From Streptomyces sp. STR69 (GTDB lineage Bacteria; Actinomycetota; Actinomycetes; Streptomycetales; Streptomycetaceae): a stretch of 64,000 nucleotides of DNA. How positions within the stretch are numbered: the first letter of the stretch is position 1; each line of letters opens with the position of its first letter. Below are positions 48,659-57,550 of this stretch, piece by piece. The notes beneath the pieces are model-generated. The model was given only the letters and a program-made list of their open reading frames with translations. It had not been told where the DNA came from and did not search any database. The position numbers were made by a program, and so were the translations under genes. The stretch covers positions 112,838 to 176,837 of the forward strand of contig NZ_JALJRY010000009.1 of the NCBI RefSeq assembly GCF_024519455.1, in the 5' to 3' direction.

Positions 48659-50083
48659 GTGACCAGCACTGCGCAGGCACCTCAGTCAGGAGCCGGGTCG
48701 TCGGCTCATCCCGAACATCTCGGGCACGTCATCTTCATCGCGGCGGCGGCCGCGATGGGCGGCTTCCTCTTCGGCTACGACAGTTCCGTGATCAACGGTG
48801 CCGTCGAGGCGATCCGCAGTCGCTACGACATCGGCTCGGCGGCCCTCGCCCAGGTCATCGCGATCGCCCTGATCGGCTGTGCGATCGGTGCCGCGACCGC
48901 CGGGCGCATCGCCGACCGTATCGGCCGTATCCGCTGTATGCAGATCTCCGCGGTGATGTTCACGATCAGCGCCGTCGGTTCGGCGCTGCCCTTCGCGCTG
49001 TGGGACCTCGCCTTCTGGCGGATCATCGGCGGCTTCGCCATCGGCATGGCCTCGGTCATCGGCCCCGCCTACATCGCCGAGGTCTCCCCGCCCGCCTACC
49101 GGGGCCGCCTCGGCTCCTTCCAGCAGGCCGCGATCGTCATCGGCATCGCGATCTCGCAGCTGGTCAACTGGGCGCTGCTGAACGCCGCCGGCGGCGACCA
49201 GCGCGGCAAGCTCATGGGCATCGAGGCCTGGCAGGTCATGCTCGGCGTCATGGTGATCCCGGCCGTTCTCTACGGCCTGCTCTCCTTCGCGATCCCCGAG
49301 TCCCCGCGCTTCCTGATCTCCGTGGGCAAGCTGGACCGCGCCCACGAGGTGCTGCGTGAGGTCGAGGGCGACGCCCTCGACCTGGACGCCCGCGTCGCCG
49401 AGATCGAGCACGCGATGAAGAGCGAGCACAAGTCGACGTTCAAGGACCTGCTCGGCGGTGGTGGCTTCTTCTTCAAGCCGATCGTCTGGGTCGGTATCGG
49501 CCTCTCGGCCTTCCAGCAGCTCGTCGGCATCAACGTCGCGTTCTACTACTCCTCGACGCTGTGGCAGTCGGTCGGCGTCGACCCCACGGAGTCGTTCTTC
49601 TACTCCTTCACGACGTCGATCGTGAACATCATCGGCACCGTGATCGCCATGATCTTCGTGGACCGCATCGGCCGCAAGCCGCTGGCTCTCATCGGTTCGG
49701 TCGGCATGGTCGTCGGTCTCGCGCTGGAGGCCTGGGCCTTCTCCTACCACCTCGTCGACGGCAAGCTGCCCTCCGCGCAGGGCTGGACCGCGCTGATCGC
49801 GGCCCACGTCTTCGTCCTCTTCTTCGCCCTGTCCTGGGGTGTCGTGGTCTGGGTCTTCCTCGGCGAGATGTTCCCGAACAAGATCCGCGCCGCCGCCCTC
49901 GGTGTCGCCGCCTCCGCGCAGTGGATCGCCAACTGGGCCATCACCGCGAGCTTCCCGTCGCTGGCCGACTGGAACCTCTCCGCGACCTATGTGATCTACA
50001 CGGTCTTCGCCGCGCTCTCCATCCCGTTCGTCCTGAAGTTCGTGAAGGAGACGAAGGGCAAGAAGCTGGAGGACATGGGCTGA
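48659..50083 (+). CDS. glcP: MFS sugar:proton symporter (glucose permease type)
   Basis: Major facilitator sugar porter, 474 residues, 12 membrane segments. Sugar-porter motifs are complete: GRIADRIGRI after TM2, PESPRFLI after TM6, FQQLVGINVAFYY in TM7, FVDRIGRKPL between TM8 and TM9, and FLGEMFPNKIRAAALG after TM10. The place downstream of smc matches the Streptomyces glucose permease GlcP, the main glucose uptake route, so I use that name; strict substrate proof is not possible from sequence. GTG start at 48659. Single gene with promoter, palindromes and terminator. Confidence 0.9.
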   Translation: MTSTAQAPQSGAGSSAHPEHLGHVIFIAAAAAMGGFLFGYDSSVINGAVEAIRSRYDIGSAALAQVIAIALIGCAIGAATAGRIADRIGRIRCMQISAVMFTISAVGSALPFALWDLAFWRIIGGFAIGMASVIGPAYIAEVSPPAYRGRLGSFQQAAIVIGIAISQLVNWALLNAAGGDQRGKLMGIEAWQVMLGVMVIPAVLYGLLSFAIPESPRFLISVGKLDRAHEVLREVEGDALDLDARVAEIEHAMKSEHKSTFKDLLGGGGFFFKPIVWVGIGLSAFQQLVGINVAFYYSSTLWQSVGVDPTESFFYSFTTSIVNIIGTVIAMIFVDRIGRKPLALIGSVGMVVGLALEAWAFSYHLVDGKLPSAQGWTALIAAHVFVLFFALSWGVVVWVFLGEMFPNKIRAAALGVAASAQWIANWAITASFPSLADWNLSATYVIYTVFAALSIPFVLKFVKETKGKKLEDMG

Positions 50084-50102
50084 CCGGCCCTCCCACAAGC
50101 TC

Positions 50103-50139
50103 GGGGAGGCGGGCTCCATCCCCCGCCGCCCGTCTCCCC
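50103..50139. terminator. Bidirectional terminator after sugar permease gene
   Basis: 12-bp stem GGGGAGGCGGGC / GCCCGTCTCCCC (one G-T pair), between convergent stops at 50083 and 50151. Confidence 0.65.
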
Positions 50140-50150
50140 GAAACCCTGTT

Positions 50151-50510
50151 TCACCAGATGAGGACGCCGCCGCCGATCTTCCGGGCGCGCAGGGCGGCCG
50201 ACTCGATGTTGTCGAGGCGGCTCCCGACCAGGTCGGGAGTCTCTCCCACGGCCGCGGCGACGGCTTCGAGATGCGCCCGCAGCAGCGCGACCTCCCGCAG
50301 GAACTCCGGCACGTCCGCGGCCTCGACGTACAGGTCGCTGGAGGCCAGCACGGGAAGATACGTGGCACCGAGCGCGCGTACGGTCGGCGAACCCCACACG
50401 GTCTCGCGCCAGTTCTCGAAGCCGGCCGAGTCGTTGCACCCCTCCGGAACGTCGAGCACGTTCCACTGGCCGTCCGCGTCACGCAGGAACACATCCACTG
50501 CCAAGGTCAT
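50151..50510 (-). CDS. Conserved hypothetical protein
   Basis: Protein of 119 residues, no recognised domain. Compact and soluble: TLAVDVFLRDADGQWNVLDV at the start, GFENWRETVWGSPTVRALG in the middle, a helical LREVALLRAHLEAVAAAVGE, and a hydrophobic C-terminus IGGGVLIW. Architecture resembles small immunity or ligand-binding proteins, but nothing firm can be said. ATG at 50510 with AAGG-type site upstream; 63 bases after the LLM gene on the same strand, so possibly in its operon. Confidence 0.65.
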   Translation of the reverse strand: MTLAVDVFLRDADGQWNVLDVPEGCNDSAGFENWRETVWGSPTVRALGATYLPVLASSDLYVEAADVPEFLREVALLRAHLEAVAAAVGETPDLVGSRLDNIESAALRARKIGGGVLIW

Positions 50511-50573
50511 GACCGCAGTGGACCACCGGTGGACCGGCCGGTCCACCGGTTACGGGTAAGAGTCACTCCGTGC

Positions 50574-51545
50574 TCACTCCCCGAGCCCCGGCAGCACCCG
50601 CTCCGCGAACAGCCGCAGGCTGCGCCAGCCCTCCTCCACCGGCATCCCGCCCGCCAGCGGATGCAGTACGAGGTTGTCGAGGCCCAGCGCCACGCACTCG
50701 TCCGGCGTGAGGATGCGGTACACGCCCTCCGCGCGCAGCTCGGCCACGGTGGTGGCCCCCGACTTCACCGCCGAGCGGATCTCCCCGGACTGCCAGGAGG
50801 CGTAGGTCCGAGCCTCGTGCAGGAAGTGCGCGCCGTACTCGGTCCAGGCCCGGTCCGGGTCCTCGGCGATGTGCAGCAGCGGGGTCTCCGCGCCCGGCAT
50901 CATGGTCCAGCCCTCGGTGCCGTACTCGACGAGCCGGTCCTTGTAGTAGGCCTCCAGGTCGGGCAGATGCGCGCTGGGGAAGAACGGCAGGCCGAGCCGG
51001 GCGGCCCGGCGCGCGGCGGCCTTGGACGAGCCGCCGACCAGCAGCAGGGGGTGCGGGTCGGAGAAGGGGCGCGGGGTGACCCGTACGGTACGGCCCCGGT
51101 ACTCGAACTCCTCGCCGGACCACGCCTTCAGGACCGTCTCCAGCAACTCGTCCTGGAGCTTGCCGCGTTGCTTCCACTCCACGTCGAACTGGGCGTATTC
51201 CTCCGGGCGGTAGCCGATCCCGGCGACGGTCACCAGCCGGCCGCCGCTCAACAGGTCCAGTACGGCGATGTCTTCGGCCAGCCGGAGCGGGTCGTGCAGC
51301 GGGCCGATGACCGCGGAGACGGTCACCGCGATGTGCCGGGTGGCGCCGAAGACCGCGCCCGCGAAGGCGAACGGCGACGGCATCCAGTTGTTGGCGACGC
51401 CGTGGTGCTCCTCCGTCTGCACGGTGGTGATCCCGTGCTCGTCGGCGTACCTGGTCATCTCCAGGGCGGCCCGGTAGCGGGCGCTCAGCGAGGCGGGGGT
51501 GGCGCCGGGTTCGACGAGGTTGAAGCGGACGACCGAGACGGGCAT
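50574..51545 (-). CDS. LLM-class (luciferase-like) oxidoreductase
   Basis: Luciferase-like monooxygenase/F420-dependent oxidoreductase, 323 residues, TIM-barrel type. It shows VQTEEHHGVANNWMPSPFAFAG near residues 43-64 split by the active-site His pair, HDPLRLAEDIAVLDLLSGGRL near 84-104, and PLLLVGGSSKAAARRAARLG near 166-185. Cofactor is F420 or FMN; F420 is favoured because cofC is in the window. Substrate unknown. ATG start at 51545 with GGGAGGTCCC-type site upstream. Confidence 0.9.
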   Translation of the reverse strand: MPVSVVRFNLVEPGATPASLSARYRAALEMTRYADEHGITTVQTEEHHGVANNWMPSPFAFAGAVFGATRHIAVTVSAVIGPLHDPLRLAEDIAVLDLLSGGRLVTVAGIGYRPEEYAQFDVEWKQRGKLQDELLETVLKAWSGEEFEYRGRTVRVTPRPFSDPHPLLLVGGSSKAAARRAARLGLPFFPSAHLPDLEAYYKDRLVEYGTEGWTMMPGAETPLLHIAEDPDRAWTEYGAHFLHEARTYASWQSGEIRSAVKSGATTVAELRAEGVYRILTPDECVALGLDNLVLHPLAGGMPVEEGWRSLRLFAERVLPGLGE

Positions 51546-51710
51546 GGGAGGTCCCCCTTCCGTGTGTGGTGGGGGACGTTAGCTGACGGTATGTCAGATG
51601 GCCATGGCCATGACTACAGCGGTTCGAGGCCGGGCGAAGGTGACGGCGACGACCCGGCCGCGTGCCCGCGCTGGGCCCCGGCGAGGCCCATGGCTGATAC
51701 TGGGTGGGTT

Positions 51711-52898
51711 ATGGAAACCGTCATCCTTGCTGTAGTCATCGCCGTGGTCGTGCTCGGTGCGCTCGGCGGGCTCGTCGTCGGCAGCCGGCGCAAGAAGCCG
51801 CTGCCCCCGCCGCCCACCTCCGTGCCCGACATCACCGCCCCGCCGGCCGAGCCGCACATCGGCGACGAGGCCGAGACGCCGCGCGACGAAGCGCGCCGGA
51901 CCATAGAGGAGGTGGATCTTCCGGACGGTTCGGCCCCGGTCGCCGTCGAGGAACCCCCCGTACTGGAGGTCCCCGAGCCGACCGCCGGACGGCTCGTCCG
52001 GCTGCGCGCCCGGCTCTCCCGCTCGCAGAACGCGCTCGGCCAGGGGCTGCTCACGCTCCTGTCCCGCGAGCACCTCGACGAGGACACCTGGGAGGAGATC
52101 GAGGACACCCTCCTCACCGCCGACGTCGGCGTCGCGCCCACCCAGGAACTGGTCGACGCGCTGCGCGAGCGCGTGAAGGTGCTCGGCACCCGGACCCCGC
52201 AGGAGCTGCGCGCGCTGCTCCGCGAGGAACTGCTCAAGCTGGTCGGCACCGACATCGACCGCACGGTGAAGACCGAGCCCGAGGACCGCAAGCCCGGCAT
52301 CGTGATGGTCGTCGGGGTCAACGGCACCGGCAAGACCACCACCACCGGCAAGCTCGCCCGCGTGCTCGTGGCCGACGGCCGGACCGTCGTGCTCGGCGCC
52401 GCCGACACGTTCCGGGCCGCCGCCGCGGATCAGCTCCAGACCTGGGGCGAGCGGGTCGGTGCGCACACCGTGCGCGGGCCCGAGGCCGGGGATCCCGCCT
52501 CCGTCGCGTTCGACGCGGTGAAGGAGGGCAAGGAGCTGGGGGTCGACGTCGTCCTCATCGACACGGCCGGGCGGCTGCACACGAAGACCGGGCTCATGGA
52601 TGAGCTCGGCAAGGTCAAGCGGGTCGTGGAGAAGCATGCGCCGCTGGACGAGATCCTGCTCGTGCTCGATGCGACGACCGGGCAGAACGGGTTGGTGCAG
52701 GCGCGGGTCTTTGCCGAGGTCGTCGACATCACCGGGATCGTTCTGACGAAGCTGGACGGGACGGCCAAGGGCGGCATCGTGATCGCCGTGCAGCGTGAAC
52801 TGGGTGTGCCGGTGAAGCTGATTGGCCTTGGAGAGGGCGCGGATGATCTGGCGCCGTTCGATGCGGAGGCGTTTGTTGACGCCCTTATCGGCGACTGA
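51711..52898 (+). CDS. ftsY: Signal recognition particle receptor FtsY
   Basis: FtsY, 395 residues, the SRP receptor at the membrane, partner of Ffh (60443-61999). An N-terminal membrane helix (VILAVVIAVVVLGALGGLVVG) is followed by a Pro/Glu-rich acidic A region to about 90, then the NG domain with GVNGTGKTTTTGKLA near 201, DTFRAAAADQLQTW, DTAGRLHTK and TKLDGTAKGG. The membrane helix is typical of actinobacterial FtsY. ATG start at 51711. Confidence 0.96.
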   Translation: METVILAVVIAVVVLGALGGLVVGSRRKKPLPPPPTSVPDITAPPAEPHIGDEAETPRDEARRTIEEVDLPDGSAPVAVEEPPVLEVPEPTAGRLVRLRARLSRSQNALGQGLLTLLSREHLDEDTWEEIEDTLLTADVGVAPTQELVDALRERVKVLGTRTPQELRALLREELLKLVGTDIDRTVKTEPEDRKPGIVMVVGVNGTGKTTTTGKLARVLVADGRTVVLGAADTFRAAAADQLQTWGERVGAHTVRGPEAGDPASVAFDAVKEGKELGVDVVLIDTAGRLHTKTGLMDELGKVKRVVEKHAPLDEILLVLDATTGQNGLVQARVFAEVVDITGIVLTKLDGTAKGGIVIAVQRELGVPVKLIGLGEGADDLAPFDAEAFVDALIGD

Positions 52899-52930
52899 CG
52901 TTCCGTGGGTTCGGTGGGTTTTCGACTGCC

Positions 52931-52980
52931 GGCCGGTGGGGGCTGGTCGCGCAGTTCCCCGCGCCCCTGAAGGGGCGCTC
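52931..52980. repeat. Dispersed hairpin repeat, copy D
   Basis: GGGGGCTGGTCGCGCAGTTC followed by CCCGCGCCCCTGAAGGGGCG, same orientation as copy A. The end GCGCCCCT-GA-AGGGGCGC is an 8-bp hairpin. Lies between ftsY and its terminator. Confidence 0.7.
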
Positions 52981-52995
52981 GACTTGCCCCCCATT

Positions 52996-53036
52996 GACGA
53001 AGTGCCCTTCTCCAGCTTGGAGAAGGGCACTTCGTC
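52996..53036 (+). terminator. Strong terminator after ftsY
   Basis: Perfect 19-bp stem GACGAAGTGCCCTTCTCCA / TGGAGAAGGGCACTTCGTC with a 3-base loop, followed by GTTC. It ends 10 bases before the convergent primase-like gene's stop and can act on both strands. Confidence 0.85.
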
Positions 53037-53046
53037 GTTCTACGAC

Positions 53047-53712
53047 CTATGCGCGCGACCTGTGTGCCACGTACGCCAGCGTGCCCAGCAACAGGCGTGC
53101 CGCCGGGGGCTTTGTCGCTGAGTCCAACGCGGGGGAGCGGAGCCAGCGGACCGGGCCCAGGCCGCCCCTGTCGGAGGGCGGGGCGGTGATGTGGGTGCCG
53201 GGGCCCAGGCCGCGGAGGTCGAGGGAGGTGGGGTCGTCCCAGCCCATGCGGTAGAGCAGGGAGGGGAGTTCGGCGGCTGCGCCGGGGGCGACGAAGAAGT
53301 GGGCGCGGTGGTCGGGGGTCGCCGCGACCGGGCCGAGCGGGAGGCCCATCCGCTCCAGGCGGGCCAGTGCGCGTCGGCCCGCGGGCTCGGCCACCTCGAT
53401 GACGTCGAAGGCGCGGCCCACCGGCAGCATCACCGACGCGCCCGGCAACTCGGCCCAGGCCTCGGTGACTTCGTCGAGGGTCGCGCCGGCCCGCACCTCG
53501 GGTGCGAAGGCCAGCGGATGCGCGCCCGGCGCGGTGCACTTGGTGTCGCCGCAGGAACACGCGCCGCCCGCGGCCCGCGCGCCCGCGACCACGTCCCAGC
53601 CCCACAGCCCGGTGAACTCGGCCACGGCCGTGCACTCCGAGGTGCGGCCGCGGCGGCGCGTGCCGGACCGGATGTCGCGGATACCCCGGCTGCTGCCGAT
53701 CGTGAAGCCCAT
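53047..53712 (-). CDS. Degenerate bifunctional primase/polymerase-like protein
   Basis: Protein of 221 residues resembling the stand-alone prim-pol (archaeo-eukaryotic primase-type) proteins annotated in Streptomyces. Near residue 50 it has GACSCGDTKCTAPGAHPLAF, a Cys-rich entry loop typical of that group. Where active enzymes carry a D-x-D metal motif, this one reads FDVIEVAEP (about residues 102-110), so catalysis is doubtful. The centre is GPVAATPDHRAHFFVAPG. ATG start at 53712 with GGAGGGGG upstream. Divergent from nsdA. A regulatory or structural role is possible. Confidence 0.75.
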   Translation of the reverse strand: MGFTIGSSRGIRDIRSGTRRRGRTSECTAVAEFTGLWGWDVVAGARAAGGACSCGDTKCTAPGAHPLAFAPEVRAGATLDEVTEAWAELPGASVMLPVGRAFDVIEVAEPAGRRALARLERMGLPLGPVAATPDHRAHFFVAPGAAAELPSLLYRMGWDDPTSLDLRGLGPGTHITAPPSDRGGLGPVRWLRSPALDSATKPPAARLLLGTLAYVAHRSRA

Positions 53713-54158
53713 GCCCCCTCCAACGGGTCCGACGCACCGGTGGTTACGAGGCGGATGCGGATCGTCACTCTGCGTCCACGCCTACCCGGTGCCGCTGGGT
53801 CCAGGCGGCGCCCAGGAGCATCCAGGGGGGTGTGTTGGGCGGCACGCGCCCCTGCGTGCACCGCTGCGCCCACCTCCGGCCGTCCTATGTCAAGTGAATC
53901 GCGTGCGGGCAACCGTAGGTTCATTCGAAGGGGTGGCGAATGGTGGCGTTTCCGGGATCGCCGTGGCTGGACGGGTGATCGTAGGATTACTTTGAGTGCA
54001 CAAGCCCTCGGGGCACATGCACTCGTGGGTATGCCGGAGGCAACTCGTCATCTCGTTCGAAGGGTGACAAGTGCGGGACGGGAAGCCGTATTTACCGGCA
54101 TTCTGATAGGGCTTGGCGCACAGCGGCGACAAGTGGTTCCAGGGATGGGGGCGTTCCA
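53713..54158. other. Intergenic region upstream of nsdA
   Basis: No gene supported. It should contain divergent promoters. A direct repeat TTCGAAGGGGTG (53934) and TTCGAAGGGTG (54056) lies 122 bases apart; TAGGAT at 53982 resembles a -10 hexamer but lacks a matching -35. Base composition drops towards 53900-54110, as expected of a regulatory region. Confidence 0.4.
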
Positions 54159-55643
54159 GTGGGCGGCAACGGCGGAGGCGGGACGACCGCGGCCAGTACG
54201 GACAAGCGCCCCAATGAGCTGCTCGGCTCGTGGTTCGTGCGCAGCGGCTGGTCCAAGGGCGAGCTGGCGCGCCAAGTGAACCGCCGGGCGCGCCAGTTGG
54301 GTGCCAGCCACATCTCCACGGACACCTCCCGCGTGCGCCGCTGGCTGGACGGCGAGAACCCGCGCGAGCCGATCCCCAGGATCCTCTCGGAGCTGTTCTC
54401 CGAGCGCTTCGGCTGTGTCGTCTCGGTCGAGGACCTGGGCCTGCGCGCCGCCCGCCAGGCACCGTCCGTGTCCGGCGTCGACCTGCCCTGGACGGCCCCG
54501 CAGACGGTGGCGCTGCTCAGCGAGTTCTCGCGCAGCGACCTCATGCTGGCGCGGCGCGGCTTCCTCGGAACCTCGCTGGCCCTGTCCGCGGGGCCGTCCC
54601 TCATCGAGCCCATGCAGCGCTGGCTGGTCCCCGGCCCCTCGGCCCTCCCGCCGGAGCCCGAGCCGGCGGGTTCCTCCCGGCACATCGGGCGGCTCTCCAA
54701 GCCGGAGCTGGAGCTGCTGGAGTCCACCACGGCGATGTTCCGCAAGTGGGACGCCCAGTGCGGCGGCGGCCTGCGCCGCAAGGCGGTCGTGGGGCAGCTG
54801 CACGAGGTGACCGACCTCCTCCAGGAGCCCCAACCCGAGGCCACCACCCGCAAGTTGTTCAAGGTCGCCGGCGAACTGGCCGAGCTGGCGGGCTGGATGT
54901 CGTACGACGTGGGCCTCCAGCCCACCGCGCAGAAGTACTTCGTGCTCGCGCTGCACGCCGCGAAGGAGGCGGGCGACAAGCCGCTCGGCTCGTACGTGCT
55001 GTCCAGCATGAGCCGCCAGATGATCCACCTCGGCCGGCCCGACGACGCGCTGGAGCTCATCCACCTCGCGCAGTACGGCAGCCGGGACTGCGCGAGCCCG
55101 CGCACCCAGTCGATGCTGTATGCGATGGAGGCCCGCGCATACGCCAACATGGGGCAGCCCGGGAAGTGCAAGCGGGCCGTCCGGATGGCCGAGGACACCT
55201 TCGCCGACGTACACGAATGGGACGATCCGGACCCGGACTGGATCCGCTTCTTCTCCGAGGCCGAGCTGTACGGCGAGAACTCGCACTCCTATCGCGACCT
55301 CGCCTACGTCGCCGGCCGCAGCCCCGCCTACGCCTCGCTGGCCGAGCCCGTCATGCAGCGGGCGGTGGACCTCTTCGCCAAGGACGACGACCACAAGCGG
55401 TCGTACGCACTCAACCTCATCGGCATGGCCACCGTGCACCTCCTGCAGCGCGAACCCGAACAGAGCGCGGTGCTCGCGGCCGAGGCGATGACCGTCGCCA
55501 AGAAGGTGCGCTCCGAGCGCGTGAACACTCGTATCCGAAAGACGATCGACACGGCGGTCCGCGACTTCGGCGAACTGGCCGAAGTCATAGACCTCACCGA
55601 CCGGCTCGCCATCGAGCTCCCCGAGACCGCCGAGGCGGTCTGA
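54159..55643 (+). CDS. nsdA: NsdA, regulator of sporulation and antibiotic production
   Basis: NsdA-type protein, 494 residues, known in Streptomyces coelicolor as a negative regulator of sporulation and antibiotic production. N-terminal helix-turn-helix-like region (WSKGELARQVNRRARQLG, then RVRRWLDGENPREPIPRI near 30-75). After a Pro/Gly-rich linker, residues 185-480 form TPR-like helix pairs (MSRQMIHLGRPDDALELIHL; ARAYANMGQPGKCKRAVRMA). No membrane segment. GTG start at 54159. A divergent trace of its 3' end is found about 290 bases downstream. Confidence 0.92.
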   Translation: MGGNGGGGTTAASTDKRPNELLGSWFVRSGWSKGELARQVNRRARQLGASHISTDTSRVRRWLDGENPREPIPRILSELFSERFGCVVSVEDLGLRAARQAPSVSGVDLPWTAPQTVALLSEFSRSDLMLARRGFLGTSLALSAGPSLIEPMQRWLVPGPSALPPEPEPAGSSRHIGRLSKPELELLESTTAMFRKWDAQCGGGLRRKAVVGQLHEVTDLLQEPQPEATTRKLFKVAGELAELAGWMSYDVGLQPTAQKYFVLALHAAKEAGDKPLGSYVLSSMSRQMIHLGRPDDALELIHLAQYGSRDCASPRTQSMLYAMEARAYANMGQPGKCKRAVRMAEDTFADVHEWDDPDPDWIRFFSEAELYGENSHSYRDLAYVAGRSPAYASLAEPVMQRAVDLFAKDDDHKRSYALNLIGMATVHLLQREPEQSAVLAAEAMTVAKKVRSERVNTRIRKTIDTAVRDFGELAEVIDLTDRLAIELPETAEAV

Positions 55644-56215
55644 CCACCCCAGGCCCCGGCCGCGGCCGGCCTTCCCGAACCGCCCGACTCGGCTCCCCCA
55701 TGCCAGGTCATCGGAAGGCCGACCGCGGCCGGTTTCATGTACGTCCGCCGACCGGGCGGCGCGGGTACGCCAGGTGCGGGCCGGGTGGTCGGAGGACCGT
55801 CCGGCCCTTTGTGACTCGTATTCGAAAGACCGTCCGCGGAGCGGTGCGCGGTGCCGGTGGTCCGGCCGGAATCGTAGGTCTCGCCCGGAGGTTCCCGACG
55901 GGGCCGCGGGAGTGCGCCGAAGGGGCCCGGACCCCATGCCCCGGCGCCCCCGCGCCCGCCGCCGGAAGTCCGGCCGCGGCCGGTTTCCCGCCGCCGGGGA
56001 AGGTTGCGCGACGATAACGATCGCCCGGCCGGAGATCCGGCAGTTCATCGACGCGTAACACGCACGGCGCCTTCGTCACCCCGGCGAAACAACGTGGGGC
56101 TTCGACCGAAACCGCGCTGCGCCAATCTCATGGCGCATAACCGGACCCCCCGCCTTGACCGGACCGCATCCAGGCTTCGCCCGCACGGGGCCGTACAACC
56201 GACGAGGAGACGCCG
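55644..56215. other. Intergenic region between nsdA and amtB
   Basis: No complete gene. It contains three copies of CCGCGGCCGG (55660, 55723, 55974), two followed by GGTTTC-like sequence; a stretch at 55812-55855 resembling the 3' end of nsdA; and a GlnR-like box at 56055-56090 before amtB. The nsdA stop overlaps a small GACCGCC/GGCGGTC hairpin at 55625-55640. Confidence 0.5.
56055..56090 (+). promoter_or_regulatory. GlnR-like box upstream of amtB
   Basis: GTCAC at 56075 and GAAAC at 56086 with 6 bases between, the canonical GlnR half-pair spacing, preceded by GTAAC at 56055. GlnR controls amtB-glnK-glnD in Streptomyces; the site lies 126-161 bases before the amtB ATG. The second GaAAC element expected near 56066 is absent. 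Confidence 0.6.
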
Positions 56216-57550
56216 ATGGCATCAGCCGCCATCACGCTTGCCGCGGAGGCACCCAAACTGTCCTCCGCGAACACAGGCTTCATGCTCATCTGTTCCGCCC
56301 TGGTGTTGCTCATGACACCGGGACTCGCCTTCTTCTACGGAGGCATGGTCCGCGTCAAGAGCACCCTGAACATGCTGATGATGAGCTTCATCAGCATCGG
56401 GATCGTCACCATCCTGTGGGTGCTCTACGGCTTCTCGCTCGCCTTCGGTTCGAGTAACGGCTTCATCGGCTACGACTCCCACTGGCTGGGCATGAGCGAC
56501 GTCGGACTGACGGACCTCTGGCCCGGATACACCATCCCGATCTTCGTCTTCATGGTCTTCCAGATGATGTTCGCCGTCATCACCCCGGCCCTGATAAGCG
56601 GTGCCATCGCCGACCGCGTGAAGTTCTCGGCCTGGGCGCTCTTCGTCGCCCTGTGGCTGACCGTCGTCTACGTCCCCGTCGCCCACTGGGTATGGGGCGC
56701 CGACGGCTGGGCCTTCAAGCTCGGTGTGATCGACTTCGCCGGTGGTACCGCGGTCCACATCAACGCCGGTGCCGGCGCCCTCGGCGTCATCCTCGTCATC
56801 GGCAAGCGCGTCGGCTTCAAGCGTGACCCCATGCGTCCGCACAGCCTTCCCCTGGTCATGCTCGGCTGCGGTCTGCTGTGGTTCGGCTGGTTCGGCTTCA
56901 ACGCCGGTTCGTGGCTCGGCAACGACGACGGCGTCGGCGCGCTGATGTTCGTCAACACGCAGGTCGCCACCGCCGCCGCCATGCTCGCCTGGCTCGCCTA
57001 CGAGAAGATCCGCCACGGCGCGTTCACCACGCTGGGCGCGGCCTCGGGTGCCGTCGCCGGTCTGGTCGCCATCACCCCGTCCGGTGGTGCGGTCTCCCCG
57101 CTGGGCGCGATCGCCGTCGGCGCCATCGCCGGTGTCGGCTGTGCCGCGGCCGTCGGCCTGAAGTACAGGTTCAACATCGACGACTCCCTCGACGTCGTCG
57201 GTGTCCACATGGTCGGCGGTATCCTCGGCTCCCTGCTGATCGGCTTCTTCGCCACCGGCAAGGGCCAGTCCGCCGCGACCGGTGTCTTCTACGGCGACCA
57301 CTCCTTCACCCAGCTGTGGAAGCAGTTCGCCGGTGTCGGCGCGGTCCTCGGCTACTCCCTGGTCGCCTCCGCGGTCCTCGCCTTCCTCATCGACAAGACC
57401 ATCGGTATGCGGGTCACCGAGGACGAAGAGGTCGCGGGTATCGACCAGGCCGAGCACGCCGAGACGGCATACGACTTCAGCGGCGCCGGCGGCGGCCTCG
57501 GCGGCAGCTCTCTCGCCACCGCCACGGAGACGAAGAAGGTGGACGCATGA
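56216..57550 (+). CDS. amtB: Ammonium transporter AmtB
   Basis: Amt channel, 444 residues, about 11 membrane segments, conducting ammonium. The two pore histidines occur in GGTAVHINAGAGALG (near residue 181) and VVGVHMVGGILGSLL (near 325); the signature DFAGGTAVHINAGAGAL is intact. The N-terminus MASAAITLAAEAP may be an exported extension. The C-terminal tail (EEVAGIDQAEHAETAYDF) faces the cytoplasm, where GlnK binds. ATG start at 56216 with GAGGAG upstream. The stop overlaps glnK. Confidence 0.97.
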   Translation: MASAAITLAAEAPKLSSANTGFMLICSALVLLMTPGLAFFYGGMVRVKSTLNMLMMSFISIGIVTILWVLYGFSLAFGSSNGFIGYDSHWLGMSDVGLTDLWPGYTIPIFVFMVFQMMFAVITPALISGAIADRVKFSAWALFVALWLTVVYVPVAHWVWGADGWAFKLGVIDFAGGTAVHINAGAGALGVILVIGKRVGFKRDPMRPHSLPLVMLGCGLLWFGWFGFNAGSWLGNDDGVGALMFVNTQVATAAAMLAWLAYEKIRHGAFTTLGAASGAVAGLVAITPSGGAVSPLGAIAVGAIAGVGCAAAVGLKYRFNIDDSLDVVGVHMVGGILGSLLIGFFATGKGQSAATGVFYGDHSFTQLWKQFAGVGAVLGYSLVASAVLAFLIDKTIGMRVTEDEEVAGIDQAEHAETAYDFSGAGGGLGGSSLATATETKKVDA

